Assembly (NCBI GenBank): GCA_037783415.1
Contig: JAZGTN010000119.1
Span: 4,472,001-4,536,000 of the forward strand
DNA: 64,000 nucleotides
From: Leptasterias polaris
Lineage: Eukaryota; Echinodermata; Asteroidea; Forcipulatida; Asteriidae
Direction of reading: 5' to 3'
Position numbers and translations under genes: made by a program. Below the pieces are notes generated by a model. The model did no database searches. It was given only the letters and a program-made list of their open reading frames with translations, and was not told the DNA's origin. The number at the start of each line of letters is the position of its first letter. Positions within the stretch are counted from its first letter, which is position 1. Below, piece after piece: positions 11,854 through 23,500 of the stretch.

Positions 11854-12240
11854 TCACAAATAGAAACAATAATCACAAATCCAGGACAACATAACCATGC
11901 TTGAACCATCCCAGACCCAAAAAACAATTTTGTTTTTATAGAAAACAATCTTTTCAAGCTCCTGCCCAAGACAAGTGTAATCTGAGTTTATCCTTCCAGA
12001 TGGAGCAGAGATGATACAAATTTCAACCCAATGGACAAAAGGGCATCTGATTGAGCAATCTGTTTCACAAATACCCGCAAGTGTCCGTCTACCCTCTAAT
12101 TGCTCTGATACTGTGTCGCCAAACGTTGACCAAATCTTATTTTCCTCCACAGATAGTATCTTGTATCTTGGGTCAATATTGAACCTTTCTGAAAGATTGT
12201 TTGCCAGACGTGTTTGACTTTTATTACTAAAATAAATCAT
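11854..12240 (-). CDS. Unrecognised ORF of 128 codons with a good start context
   Basis: The minus strand has ATG at 12,240 in the context CCCACCATGA, which fits the eukaryotic start consensus well, and is open to a stop at 11,854. Residues about 18-75 have balanced composition (for example DPRYKILSVEENKIWSTFGD, then a Cys-containing ICETDCSIRCPF). The last 30 residues are hydrophobic and may be read-through into an intron. An AG just before CCCACC could also make this an internal exon. I do not recognise a family. The DNA to the right (12.3-12.7 kb) is CpG-richer than average, as a promoter would be. Confidence 0.33.
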   Translation of the reverse strand: MIYFSNKSQTRLANNLSERFNIDPRYKILSVEENKIWSTFGDTVSEQLEGRRTLAGICETDCSIRCPFVHWVEICIISAPSGRINSDYTCLGQELEKIVFYKNKIVFWVWDGSSMVMLSWICDYCFYL

Positions 12241-13828
12241 GGTGGGACTAAGTGAAAAAAGTGAAATTTATAGCTTCACGATAACAAATTTCATATGAAA
12301 AACTTGCGTGCATTTGCTCAATGACGACCGCAACGTAGCCCTCAGCACGTGAAACAGAAGGCCGTCTGAAGCAAAATCGGCAAACTTTCATTCATAAATA
12401 AAAAGTGTGTCAGTGTATTTGACCATATCGCCCGGCATTTGAAAGCTCTATTCTTACTCTCGAGAATGGTGTGTAAAACTTAATTTAACACGGTCGGGAA
12501 CATAGGGCCCTTTTTAATTTAAAACCGAGAGAAAAATGCTAAAACGAGAATTTCCTATGGAGGTCAACATGAATTTGACCACATTTTCAGTGGGTTCACT
12601 CAGTAAACTGAACGGCAAAATAGTTGCCGACACGGTACAGATCCATATCGCACAGCAGAATAAACTATGGGAAATTCTCCCTCAATCTATATAAAACAAT
12701 TTTTGATTGGCCTAGAGGAAAGGGTGGCTTTTTTTTGTCCAATTACAAAGAGTTTTTCTTCTTTGTTTGGTGACCCCGGTAATGTATGCAAAGTCCACTA
12801 CAGTCTGGTTCTGCAGTTCTCGCGCGGTACGCTTATGAATAGGCTTATTGAAGCAGGAACCAGATCTACCATGTTGTTTCCTGTAGACGCGAGCTTGGAT
12901 CCTGGATCGTTTCTTCGATTTTTCACCGATTTATACGCCAACTTGTTTATTATCTAAATACAGTTTTTTGAGTAGAATATATATATTTCTTTCTGATACA
13001 ATTACTTTGGCTTAAAACTTCTCATTTGAGAAGAAATTGGCTAAAGTTCTGTCAAAGTTGGAGGCTGTTCGGTGATCGGATCACAACATACTTTCAATAG
13101 GGGTGGCAAGAGTGTTGTTAGGAATGACATTTCCTAAAATAAAATATTTTAAAAAGTCTGAAATTGAGCATGTCACTTGAAGTCGTGAGTCCAAATCCTA
13201 TTATGGTTTGATATACCCTGGTCCTTGCTGAATAGATAAACATATATACAGGATACAGTGTGGGCTGTGTATACCTCCCCCCTTATATAAAATGGTCTGG
13301 TCCATTGACCTGTTTGGTAAGATTTAATGGGAGATAAGCTATGCAGTGTTCGGGGGGGGGGGGGGGGGTCAGTGTTCTTTTCTGCTCAAATCGGGGCCAA
13401 AGTTTTTGATATGAAATGTTTAAGAAACAAAAATGAACACATATTGAAAGCCCCTCTATATACTATTGTCTCCCAAAGAACTCTAAAGTTCCAAAGTTAA
13501 TATTTATTTAATGTCATATCTGCTGGGGTGAAAAAGAATATTATTGGTTTTTTATATGTATTTTCTTTTTTTCAAAGAGAAATTTTGTGAACTAATGTTA
13601 GGAGCCAATGTTAATTACAGAACACAAGAAAAACAGACAACACAATATCAGGGATGCACCCTTTGAATTGGATGCATTTACGAGGTGATGGCCAGAATTA
13701 AGAACTACTGTAGCTGCATTGCTCATTAATAACTCAAAAGTAGGTCACCCAAATTGTGTATTTACAAAGTACATGTACAAAGTGGGGCGTCGATTCCTCA
13801 GACTCATTGATGCATGCTTCCATTGAAT
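12241..13828. other. CpG-richer stretch followed by non-coding sequence
   Basis: 12.3-12.95 kb is less AT-rich and has several CpG and one CACGTG-type word. It could be the promoter region for the minus-strand frame at 11,854-12,240. A 96-codon plus-strand frame at 12,667-12,957 lies in it, but it has no family resemblance and is not called. A run of 17 G lies at 13,352-13,368. Confidence 0.3.
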
Positions 13829-13950
13829 ATCAGGGCTTGAATTTGGGGGAAGATATATCCACGAGACCAAAGGGCTTGTGTCTCAAATGTTTTACTGGAA
13901 CAGAATTTATTTTACAAGACAAGAATCAAAATGAGTTGAACAAGCACTAA
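13829..13950 (-). mobile_element. SINE-like element core, minus orientation
   Basis: It aligns with 20,398-20,500 and with the reverse complement of 7870-7996 through 'AGGGCTTGAATTTGGGG', 'GAGACCAAAGGGCTTGTG' and 'TTTTACAAGACAAGAATC'. No tRNA-like head is retained. The frame at 13,756-13,950 lies across it and is not a gene. Confidence 0.5.
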
Positions 13951-16900
13951 GAGAAATATATCTCATTTGTCTTAACGCTTAATGTGTAAAGTGTACTTTG
14001 AAATTTAACAGAAAGTTATTTAACAGACTCATGGTCAACGTTTGTTTCACAAAGATATAATAAAATGAGGTAGCATTATTGTTCAATTGAAAAACAGAAG
14101 ACCACCTTGTCCAGCCATGAGTTTACTGGCCGATTCTAAAAACACTGGCCTCAGGGTGCGTGGTGGTCCAGTGTTAATTTTGAGCCCTGAATATGAGATG
14201 GGTGTTGTACAATGATGGGGGTTGGGGTAACAAATATGTTAACCCCATGGTCTGAATATCTGAGCAGAAAATGAATAACAACTTTTCGTATTTGCCTTCT
14301 CCCTTTTTCCACAGATGTCCAGCTTATTAGTCTGCCTCATTGACGGATTTTTTATATATTTTTATATCAAGTTCCATATCATTTTTATTATTTAAATCAT
14401 TGTTTATTCCATCAATGACAGGAAATCAAGATAAACAACAAGACCATAGAAGACCAAAAATAGTGGAGGTTGTAGGTGGGATTGGAAACGAAGAATTTAC
14501 CCCTTCCCTCTGATTCCATCACCAATCACTTTGCAGTTGCACCATATTTGGAGGCAGATTCTCCATGTGTTAGTACAGTGAACTTCTTTTGGCTCTCAAA
14601 GAAATGGCAAACCATGGAGCAGACTGTGAGGTCGGTGTATCCTTCCTCCATGGTGTAAGTGGTCCACGGGGACAAGAGATGAAGGACGAGTGATGGAAAG
14701 GAATCCATACTAAGAGAGCCTGGACAACTAAAGTCTATTTAAACACTAGGACTTGAAAGCTTGACTCCCATTTTGTTTTTCTCCCTTACAAACCAATGTG
14801 AACCAAAAAGAGGCTGGAAAGGGAAATTAGTCTGGTCCTTTTCTGGTAAATTTGAATAGGTATTCAATCTTGCTATTGCAACACAGAGACCAAGACACAG
14901 ACTTGTGCAGGATGAGAAAGTCCTCAGCACTGCACCATCCCTTTTCTTATTATGACAGCGAGGAAATGGCACTCCTTATCTAATATCTCATATTTACACC
15001 AAGCAAACAGAAATCTCAATTTGGCTTGCAACTGGAGCCTGGACAAATTTGACAAGTTACGAGCGTCAATCGACTGCCATTTTGCGGTCAATAATGCACA
15101 ACCCTCTGCATTTGAGTACAAAAAACTCCCCCTGTTAATTGCTTGTTAAACACGATAAGATCAATGAACCAATATGTTTCTTAAGGTCGGAAACACATTG
15201 TTCAGGAGAGAAGACTTCTTGGAAAATAACCGTGTACGAGGTGTTTTCAATTCACTAAAGTGGTTTGAATGCATACATGTATATGCTTTTAATCTATATT
15301 TATCTCAAATCCCAACCCGCCAGGAGAAGGGAGTCAAACATTTAATAGTTTGAAACTCAAGATCTCCAAACGGCAAACGTGTGCTTGCCATGGAAGGGAA
15401 AGACATCTTCATGCGGTACACAGACCGCCATTGCTTCTTTCTGAGCTAAATTTATTGCTTAACAGTTTTCTGCTAAGAAAAAATAAGCAGGATACCAGAC
15501 ACAGATTGCGTATGTGGAATGGTATTTTAACTGGTTTCCTTATTCTAGTAAGCAAACATTTTTTGTGCTAAACTCATTTTTGTACTTAAGCAGCTTTATA
15601 AAATTGTGCCATAGTTTGTACTTCTCACTGCATGAACTTTAAGTCTATCAAAATGACAAACTTTTCAATGAGCAGAAAATGATTCTTGGTAGATTTATTT
15701 GCCTAGCAAACAAATTGCAGGACACAGTCACAAAAGTAGTATGAACTTGCATAGCATCTTGGCTAGTAATCTTGCCTGCCACCGCCCATAGAAGTACGTG
15801 CTTACAGGATGCCATAAGCGCAGAAATCTTTGGTAAGCAGGCCATGATACCGTGCCCTGCTCTAAAGTTCTCTCTTCAGGGGAAAGTATAATCCTCTACC
15901 CCCCTGCAGCACAAGCTTTTAGGCAGGATCAGTGAAACAGGGTGTGTAACCAAAAAATCAGGGTGTGTAAGTGAAACTTTGAAAGTTGATTTTGAAGACG
16001 ACGGCGTCCCATTGCGATTGCACCAGCCTCGTACCCGGCGTTGCGCAAAGGTTTTACAACAAAAACACCACACAGGGTCCATCATGGTGCAAGGATTTGA
16101 ACCTGTGTGATGGCTGATGATCTATATTTTGAGTAATTTTACTGTCTTATTTTTTTAACAGTTTTGTTGATATTTTTATTAATTCTGTTGTTGTATTACA
16201 TTTACAATCCTGGGGAGCAACTTAAAAAGTAAACAGAAAACAAGGTTCAGATTTTAAAGAGATATAACAAATACATTTTCAATTGGTGTTCAACTAAAAA
16301 ATAATCTTTAAAAAAAGTTGTTATCAGTCTGATTTTTATTGCTAAAAAACTAATTTGTTTACTAAATACTAAGTCGGCCCATGGTCGGGCCAGACTCGAC
16401 TTTGAATCATACCATTTTGCTGTACATGGGCAGTCATTAATATTTTTATGACATGATAAGTAATTAATTATAACAAATACGTGCATTAGCGTAAAAATTA
16501 ATAAATAAAATCCAGTGATGAAGTGTTTTAAACCAACCATAGAGAAAGGACACAGACCAAAACCAACATTGATCGGCACGGTTTGGGTCAAGCCCCCGCA
16601 GACGGACGGTTACGAATACGATCGTCGTCGCAACGAAGTGAAGACTGATGAATCTTTAATTGATTAAAATTGAGACCTAAGTTTATGTAAAATCAATATT
16701 TTGTGCAGAAACAACGGTTTAATACTTGATCAAGTTTATATCCAGACCACAGGCAGGTCTTCTTAGTCTTACTTTGCAAGCGGGAGGCATCGGTTAGTTT
16801 CCGTAAACATACCGTCCGTCAGAGCTACATCAATACACGTGCGATGTATGCTGCTGTTAAATAGTTTGGTTGCCGACCAGTTCTCATTGGTTTCAAAAGA

Positions 16901-17530
16901 TGTCTGCATAGCAATACCGCGCAGTTAACAGGCAATTTATTTGTGGAGGTAAAAACCAGACATACAAATGACAACCTCCTTCCCAAAGAATTGGGAGAAT
17001 CATAGGCTGATGTAGCGGGTTGCGTGTATGGGATAGATATAACATCGTGCTTGGGATCGAGAATATTTCTTCTGCTATCAAGCTCTCTCGAAACTGAGCA
17101 AACCGATCGCGCGTAGCTGCTTTTTCTTCCTGATCCAGAATTAAGTTTCACTCTCGCAAATTTATTTCATCAAATAATTATTAATGATACAAAAAATAGA
17201 TGTTTTTCTTTTTTTCGAGAGCACGGCTTGCAATAAAAAACGGAAGCCGTGCATCTGAAAATAGGCCGTGATTTATTTAATTTAGCCGTGCCAATCACGG
17301 CTGCACGGCTGGCTGCCTAAAAGCTTGCCCTGCAGTATGAAGTTTTCCAAGCGTGAAATCACCAAGAGCGTGTGAGAGGTTTGAATTTCCAAACAAATTT
17401 TTTGATAGATTTTTGAAATCTTGCAAAACATGATACATGTACAGGGCATCAAGTTACCATGGCAACGAAGGATCTGGGAGACAGGCAAGGAGCATGAATG
17501 TGACAATAACAATATCGTGTATATTTCTGT
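13951..17530. other. Mostly non-coding sequence
   Basis: Several short frames (14.5, 14.95, 15.35, 16.3 and 16.9 kb) show no family signature. Minus-strand 14,526-14,640 has somewhat protein-like composition but no supporting splice pair. 17.2-17.33 kb has repeated GCCGTG/CACGGC words that can fold. No RNA gene is visible. Confidence 0.35.
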
Positions 17531-17539
17531 AGGGTGTTG

Positions 17540-17695
17540 CATTAAACAATGTGTTTACATGCTGAAAATTGTGCACGATTTTTCACTATTTTCTCCTGAC
17601 TCACACAACCATTAAGACCAAATTTTGACAGGTTTGATTGATTATTGCATGTATTGGTTGAGCGCACAAAACACTGTCTGTGACTATTTTGTCAG
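17540..17695 (-). repeat. Interspersed repeat, copy 3 (reverse)
   Basis: The reverse complement shares 'GACAGTGTTTTGTGCGCTCAACC', 'GTGAGTCAGGAGAAAATAGTG', 'TGCACAATTTTCAGCATGTAAACACATTGT' type blocks with the copies at 6425 and 8757, the clearest match being to 8820-8965. Confidence 0.5.
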
Positions 17696-17837
17696 TAACT
17701 GTACCTTTGACTTTTGGAACCATTTGCATGTTTGAATCTTATATAAATGTAAACACACACATTAAAACTTTTATTTCAAAAGGTAGTAGCGTTTTTATTG
17801 CAGAGGTTGGAATACACAATATGAGAAACCGTCACGC

Positions 17838-18378
17838 ATAGAGATGGGGATAGAGCTTTTTCTGCCATTGCCCCTAAATTATGGAACCAGCTGAACTTGT
17901 GCCTAAGGGAAACAGAGAGTATTGATGTTTTTAAATCCGGGCTGAAAACTTATTTCTTCCGAAAGGCATTTTTATGATTGTATAGACCCATGTTTTTGTT
18001 ATTCTTGTGGTTTTTATTATCCCTAAAGGTCTCTTTTTGCACTTATTTTCCATTCTTTAATTTTTTTTTCTGGAGTTAAGTTTTGGTGTATGTCTCTTTT
18101 TTACAAATTTTATTGTGGTCACAGCTGGTCTGTTTTTACATTTACTTACCTTTGCATTTTAAAATATTGCAAATTTCTATAATTGCTTGTAATTTTTTGC
18201 TTGTAATTTTTGCTGATTTTAAACTTATTTTAATACCTTCTTGTTAATTCTGTTAATGACTTTGTGTTTATCTATAGGGTTTTTGTTTTTAAATGTTACT
18301 CTGTAAGCGCCATGGAGCATTGTTTTCGATGGATTTGGCGCTATATAAATTTTTACTATTATTATTATTATTATTATG
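17838..18378 (+). mobile_element. 5'-truncated non-LTR retrotransposon, 3' end only
   Basis: A frame at 17,844-17,975 reads DRAFSAIAPKLWNQLNLC, then SIDVFKSGLKTYFFRKAF and a stop. This is the hallmark C-terminus of CR1/L2/Jockey-type reverse transcriptases. About 350 bp of 3' untranslated sequence follows, ending GGATTTGGCGCTATATAAAT and an ATT repeat tail (18,340-18,378). Endonuclease and catalytic RT domains are absent, as is usual after incomplete reverse transcription. It is a different family from the LINE at 37-41 kb, whose C-terminus differs. Confidence 0.75.
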
Positions 18379-18699
18379 CATGGACTGCTTCTCAGATTGA
18401 CATTGTTTTGAATCCCTTTCTCTAAAACCACATTCCTTAGAAGGGAAATGTTTCTCAAAATGTTATCAATTATCAACAGCTGCAGTGTTTCTTACCAAAT
18501 TCATTTTTGGAGTAATAACCAAAGGTTGACCATTGCTTCCTGCATGTATCTGCCCGCCAAGGCAGGTTTGTACTCTGCTAGGTGTATTCTTCTTAATTAT
18601 TGTAATGTTTGTTCTTGTAGCTATTTTGATTTGAATTTGTTTATCATTTTAAAATGTTTTCTGACGAATAAAATAAAATGAAATGAAATGTCTCTTTAA

Positions 18700-19317
18700 G
18701 CTCCTTGGTTACATGGGTGTATCAGTTACAGGTACAGCTTCTGTGTATACATGACTCTGGCATAACTCATCAGGGAGCATGCTGTGAAACCACCAGGGAG
18801 TACCCTAAAAATAACCCTCACTAAATGAGGCCGCAGGATGGTTTTATTCTCTAACTGGAATGGAAGACAACAGAAACTATAACATCAGATTTATTTTGAT
18901 TCAACTGTGTGTTGGCACTTGTTGCCAAAGTACATCTTACATCAATGGAACCTTTGTCGTCCTAAACTTCAGGGTACACATCTTACATCAATGGAACCTT
19001 TGTCGTCCTAAACTTCAGGGTACAAATTTGACAAATGTCAAAGACAAGTATCCTCACTTAATAAAATAACGAACCTGTGATAATTCAGACTCAATCGGTC
19101 ATCAAAGTTTTGAGAAAATAATAAAAGAAAACAACCACCCTTGTTTCATGGAATTGTGTGCTTTCATAAGATGCCTGGGAAAGGCTTCATGCCTGAAGCC
19201 TTTATCAGATTCAAATGTTGGGTGAAAATTATCTCTTTCACTAAAACTACAAAGGGGGGGTTGTTCTCCTAAAGTTCTATGCTATCAACAGCTCTTCCGT
19301 GTTCCTTACCAAGGGTG
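18700..19317. other. Non-coding sequence with a short direct duplication
   Basis: A 46-bp duplication beginning GTACATCTTACATCAATGG occurs at about 18,929 and 18,975. Around 19,040-19,230 the sequence (CTGGGAAAGGCTTCATGCC..., GTGTGCTTTC) resembles the interior of the TTAA-flanked element at 33,708 in a decayed form. Confidence 0.4.
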
Positions 19318-19539
19318 TGTTCACACGAGTAGCTAACTTCGCTGCTAACATCGCTGCTAGCTAACAGAGAAAACTTAAGACCATGTGAACGCAGTTAAAA
19401 GCTAACTTCGCTGCTAACTTCGCTGTTAAGTCCAAAAGTTAGCAGTGAAAATTTCCGCTGCTAACTCGACTTAGCAGTGAAACTTGATACTTTTACCGCA
19501 GATAAAGGAATTTTAGCAGTGTTTTTTCTCGTGTGAACA
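19318..19539. mobile_element. Small TIR element (MITE-like), 222 bp
   Basis: The ends are TGTTCACACGAG and its reverse complement CTCGTGTGAACA, a 12-bp perfect terminal inverted repeat. The interior is made of repeated GCTAACTTCGCTGCTAAC-type words. It has no coding capacity. I could not define a target-site duplication, so the superfamily is open. Confidence 0.6.
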
Positions 19540-20397
19540 TAACTGACCTTAGCTGCGTAGTTAACATGATTTTGATTTGATGTACGACGCTGTGTAATTT
19601 TTCTCCTAGTGGAGTTGCACGTAGGCCTATACATTTTCCTCGTCAGTTTCCGAAAATTCTTTAATTTTTACAGCGAAGTTGACATCATATGACAGCTTAG
19701 TCATAGTCATAACACAGAAAGAGAATAAAAGACCAAAGAATCTATTCTATTATACTCTATTCTATTCTGTTTTATTTTATTCTATTCTTTTTTATTCTAC
19801 ATTCTGTTCTATCTATTCTAAATTTATGTTGTAAACATTTCAGGTATATCAATGAATGTATCCCTCCAAAATAACAAATTTCCCTCCCCTCCTAGTAAAA
19901 TGTTGTGACCTGAACAAAGCTTTTGTTTCAGTCAGATGAAGACTAATGATGATCTTTTAGTGTCAGTTTACAAAGAAAACCTTAGACAGGATTTCCTTAA
20001 TGTCTTGTTGTGTTAACAGGAGCAAAGTCCAGAATAAAAACATTACTAAAAGATTCCCGACAATCCTCTGTTACCTTTTAAACAAAATGCTCCTTGCTTA
20101 AAAATTGAGCGCTGGCACCTCGGCAAAGATTAATTCCAGTCACATCCGTTGTGCGGGAAGTCAAGTGTTTTCCCAGCTATGCTTTCAGTAAGAGCCAAAC
20201 TTTAACTGTTATTCTTACACCTGTTTTCTCTTAGGTATGTATATTTGCTATTGAATCTGCGTAAATGGTATTTTGTGCCAAATGCTCTTACTCTTAGAGG
20301 CAAACTGTGGGCCAGACCTGATACTTCATTCTTGCATAAGGGAATGTGGTCTTGCCTTTTTAAAATAAAGAGCACTTCTAAGTGAGTATTACTGTGT
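19540..20397. other. Non-coding sequence with a TTCTA microsatellite
   Basis: An imperfect (ATTCT)n microsatellite lies at about 19,737-19,818. The rest is unique sequence without a credible frame. Confidence 0.5.
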
Positions 20398-20585
20398 AGG
20401 GCTCGAATTATGGGGAAAATCCATAAGACCGCAGGGCTTGTAGCTCAGAATTGTTATTGGCACAGTATTTTATTTCACGAGACCAGATTCAGAATTTGAG
20501 ATGAATAAAGAAAAATTTACTAGAGCGGGACTTGAACCTGTGACGGCGCTCTACCAACTGAGTTTTATAGCAATACATGTTATGT
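20398..20585 (-). mobile_element. tRNA-derived SINE, minus orientation
   Basis: On the minus strand, starting near 20,580, is CTCAGTTGGTAGAGCGCC followed by GGTTCAAGTCCCGCTC. These are the A and B boxes of a tRNA-type RNA polymerase III promoter, but with a shortened interval between them, so it is not an intact tRNA gene. It runs into a roughly 110-bp core that is also found at 7870 and 13,829. This copy identifies those fragments as SINE bodies. The 84-codon frame at 20,501 overlaps it and is not a gene. Confidence 0.65.
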
Positions 20586-23500
20586 TAGCAGTCTTCCTTC
20601 GTATTTTGTCAACATCTTTGTTCAGGTGTAAGTCAGAAGCCACTCAACATGTACATGTAACTACCGTACAACTAGGAATCACACCCAAATTTATGATCAA
20701 TACAACCTGGGAAGTGGCAGCAGAGGGATCACCTAAAGATGTAACTTTTTATTAACTTGAAATAAAAACTATTAACAGATGACATTTTTCAAATAAAACC
20801 ATTTCTCCTCATATCTACATGACATTGTTATTCTTAAGAAATAAATTCTAAAGGAAAATTCAGGTGACATTTTCCCCCAAATAAGCAAGAATACACAAGA
20901 ATATGATCCTCAAATTCACTGGCTATGGAGGGCGACCTTCCAGTTCACCAGGCAGACAGTAAACTACTCCCCCCTCCCATCCAACCCGCCTCCCATCCCA
21001 CCCCACTCCCAGGCTTAAAACCCCAATCATGTCATACAGTAACCAGATAACTTCACAGACAACAGAAATTCAGTGACTATCTTTCCAGAAAGAATGGAGG
21101 TGCTTGTAGGTACAAATTGCACTGTTCTTCCTATTGAAGTCACAGGTGTAGATTGTCATGATTTATTTCCCCATCCCATAAGACCTGCAATTAATCAATC
21201 AGTTAGGCAAGTTTGCATGATTGCATCAAAGGATGTAGTGCTAAAACAATTCTCTAAGGGAAAATACTTACATTTTTATTTGGAAAGAGTAAATTACCCC
21301 CCCCCCTGTTCTCTAGTTTTCAATAATTAACTCATCATAAAATCATTTTTAACTTCAACCAAAATCAGAGGTCAAGTTTATACAATAACACATGACTTCC
21401 CATCAGCAACTTTGCAATGATTGATGAAACAATTAAAGGCAACAGTAACTTTGGGGTCTCCACAATTGCTGTTTTCTCAACTTTTGACAATATGACTTGT
21501 GACAATATGGAAATAAAAATGATATTCAGATCTTAATTTGATCTTGTCAAAGGTGTGCATAAAAAGGGTGTTTGTAACATTGGTAAGAGTACAAATATTA
21601 ATGTTCACAGATTCACGCATAACTTACGTGGTATAAAGATGGTCATGGTGGGAAACTCTCTTTGGAATATATATTTGCCTGAAATACTATAGTTTTTGAG
21701 AAATGAGTAAAACAATTAGTTTTTATCTCATGAGTCAAAAACTCAATGTTTGAAAACACAGTGAAAACAATCATGAGTGAAGTTTGGTTCTGAGGAGGAC
21801 AAAGAGTTTTCCTCAACAATTTAAGGAAAGCAGTTTTTCTTAATTGCTGGACTGAGAATTGTTGGCCTACATGAATGTAATTTCTCTGGAGGATTGGTTC
21901 TTTACAAAGTTTATAATCAGTGAGCTTCCACTTTGAAAGCCCAGTAATGAATAATTTCATTTAAAAACTTTGTCTTTAACCTTTTCTTTAATAACAACCT
22001 GAACTTTCTAGATAAGATAAAAATGTCAGGAGGCTCTTTTTATTTTCTTGTTTGTTTTAGACTTTTTGTTCGGGGGGGGGGGGGGCGGGGAGGAGTGCTG
22101 GGAGTAAAACAGACTGTGTTTTTACAAGAAAAGTGCAGAAAAATTCTCCCCCAAACATAATTGATTAGGATTTACAATTCCTCAAAAGTTAAATTCAGAG
22201 TTTTGCCCAGACTAAGTAACCAACATCAACTGCTGTACTTTATTTCTTTCCAAAGTGAACATTCTAAACAGACATTGTCTTAATGCAGTCTGACACCTAG
22301 AGATTGATTACACCTCACCCCCATGAGGGATTTTTCAAAGTCTGCCATAATCTTGATGTAAATGGTCTTCGGGGAGCAAAGGGGGCAAGTGGCTAAACTG
22401 CACTTGTCACAGCATGTTTATAATGTCTACCTAAAGTGTCAGAAATGCCTGCTGTCATCCTTGCTCTATGCTGTCATGTCTCCCACAATGAATGGACACA
22501 GGTTGGGGAATGGGATAATGGGGTGAGGTGAGTGGAGATTGGGTCTTAAAGTCAGCTTTAAAGACCAAACAAAATGCCCCCCACCACCCCTCTCCATTTT
22601 AAACATCGTGTATTTATTAGTACATTACCTTAATGCCGGATTTTAAAACTTTTCTTGTATTGTTTTAAAAAAAAAAAATCGCGGCGAAAAAACACTCCAC
22701 AGAAAAGCCGTTCGGAAACATAAGCGCCTGTAACCGATGGTGGCAGCAAACATATTGATCAAAATAGTGACGTAGCTGGACGTGTGAGCCAGTAACACGA
22801 CTATTACTTGCATGCAACCGCGCTGGAAGTTTGACAAGTTATATTTTAAGTTTTACACATGCGATTAAAACACAGCAAGAAAATAATCACAACTAAAGTT
22901 ATCTGAGGATTTATAGGTACGGCCGGGAATCTTGTGAATTTCCGCGGTGCGATGATGAGGAGGATCAGAGCGTATTTCCATATCCTTACTCTCCCCCATA
23001 TCACAGAAATGAAAAATTTTAACAACACAATTTTTTAGAACACCATGAAACTTGTGTTAAATTCACTCAAGGATTTCATTCACTTAATGTAAGTTTTTGT
23101 ATAGTAAATTTCACATGAAAATTAGGAAAGTTATTGTTGTTTTGTGCTGCTAAAAGTCGGTTGTGTGACGACTTTCACTCCCATTACACCCATGCTATTT
23201 TCTTGTATCCCAACCAACACAACACAACGCGGCGCAGTAAACAGTCGTTTAGTTGTTTCACACGTCCAGCTACATGTACGTCATCCTGAAAGCCTCTCGG
23301 AAAGTGTCCCCGACGGCTTTTGTTTCATTTTCTGCTGCGCGCAGGCACATGCGAAGCACTTTTTAATAATTTTTTGGGGGGTAAATAAAAATTATGAAAC
23401 CACTATGTTTGGGTTTTTTGTACTAATAAATGTGTAATGCTCAAAATGGTGATTTTTTTTTTACCATTTTGTGCCCTCTTTAAGATTGTGTGATTTAGTA

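Noticed and set aside
12667..12957. 96-codon plus-strand frame
   Set aside because: There is no family signature, no splice context and only ordinary composition. It lies in a CpG-richer stretch where open frames are more frequent.
14476..14708. Overlapping 60-codon frames on both strands near 14.5-14.7 kb
   Set aside because: The minus frame looked slightly protein-like, but no domain could be named and no splice pair was found.
20515..20580. Intact tRNA gene on the minus strand
   Set aside because: A and B boxes are too close, and a cloverleaf with proper D, anticodon and T arms cannot be drawn. It is a SINE head.
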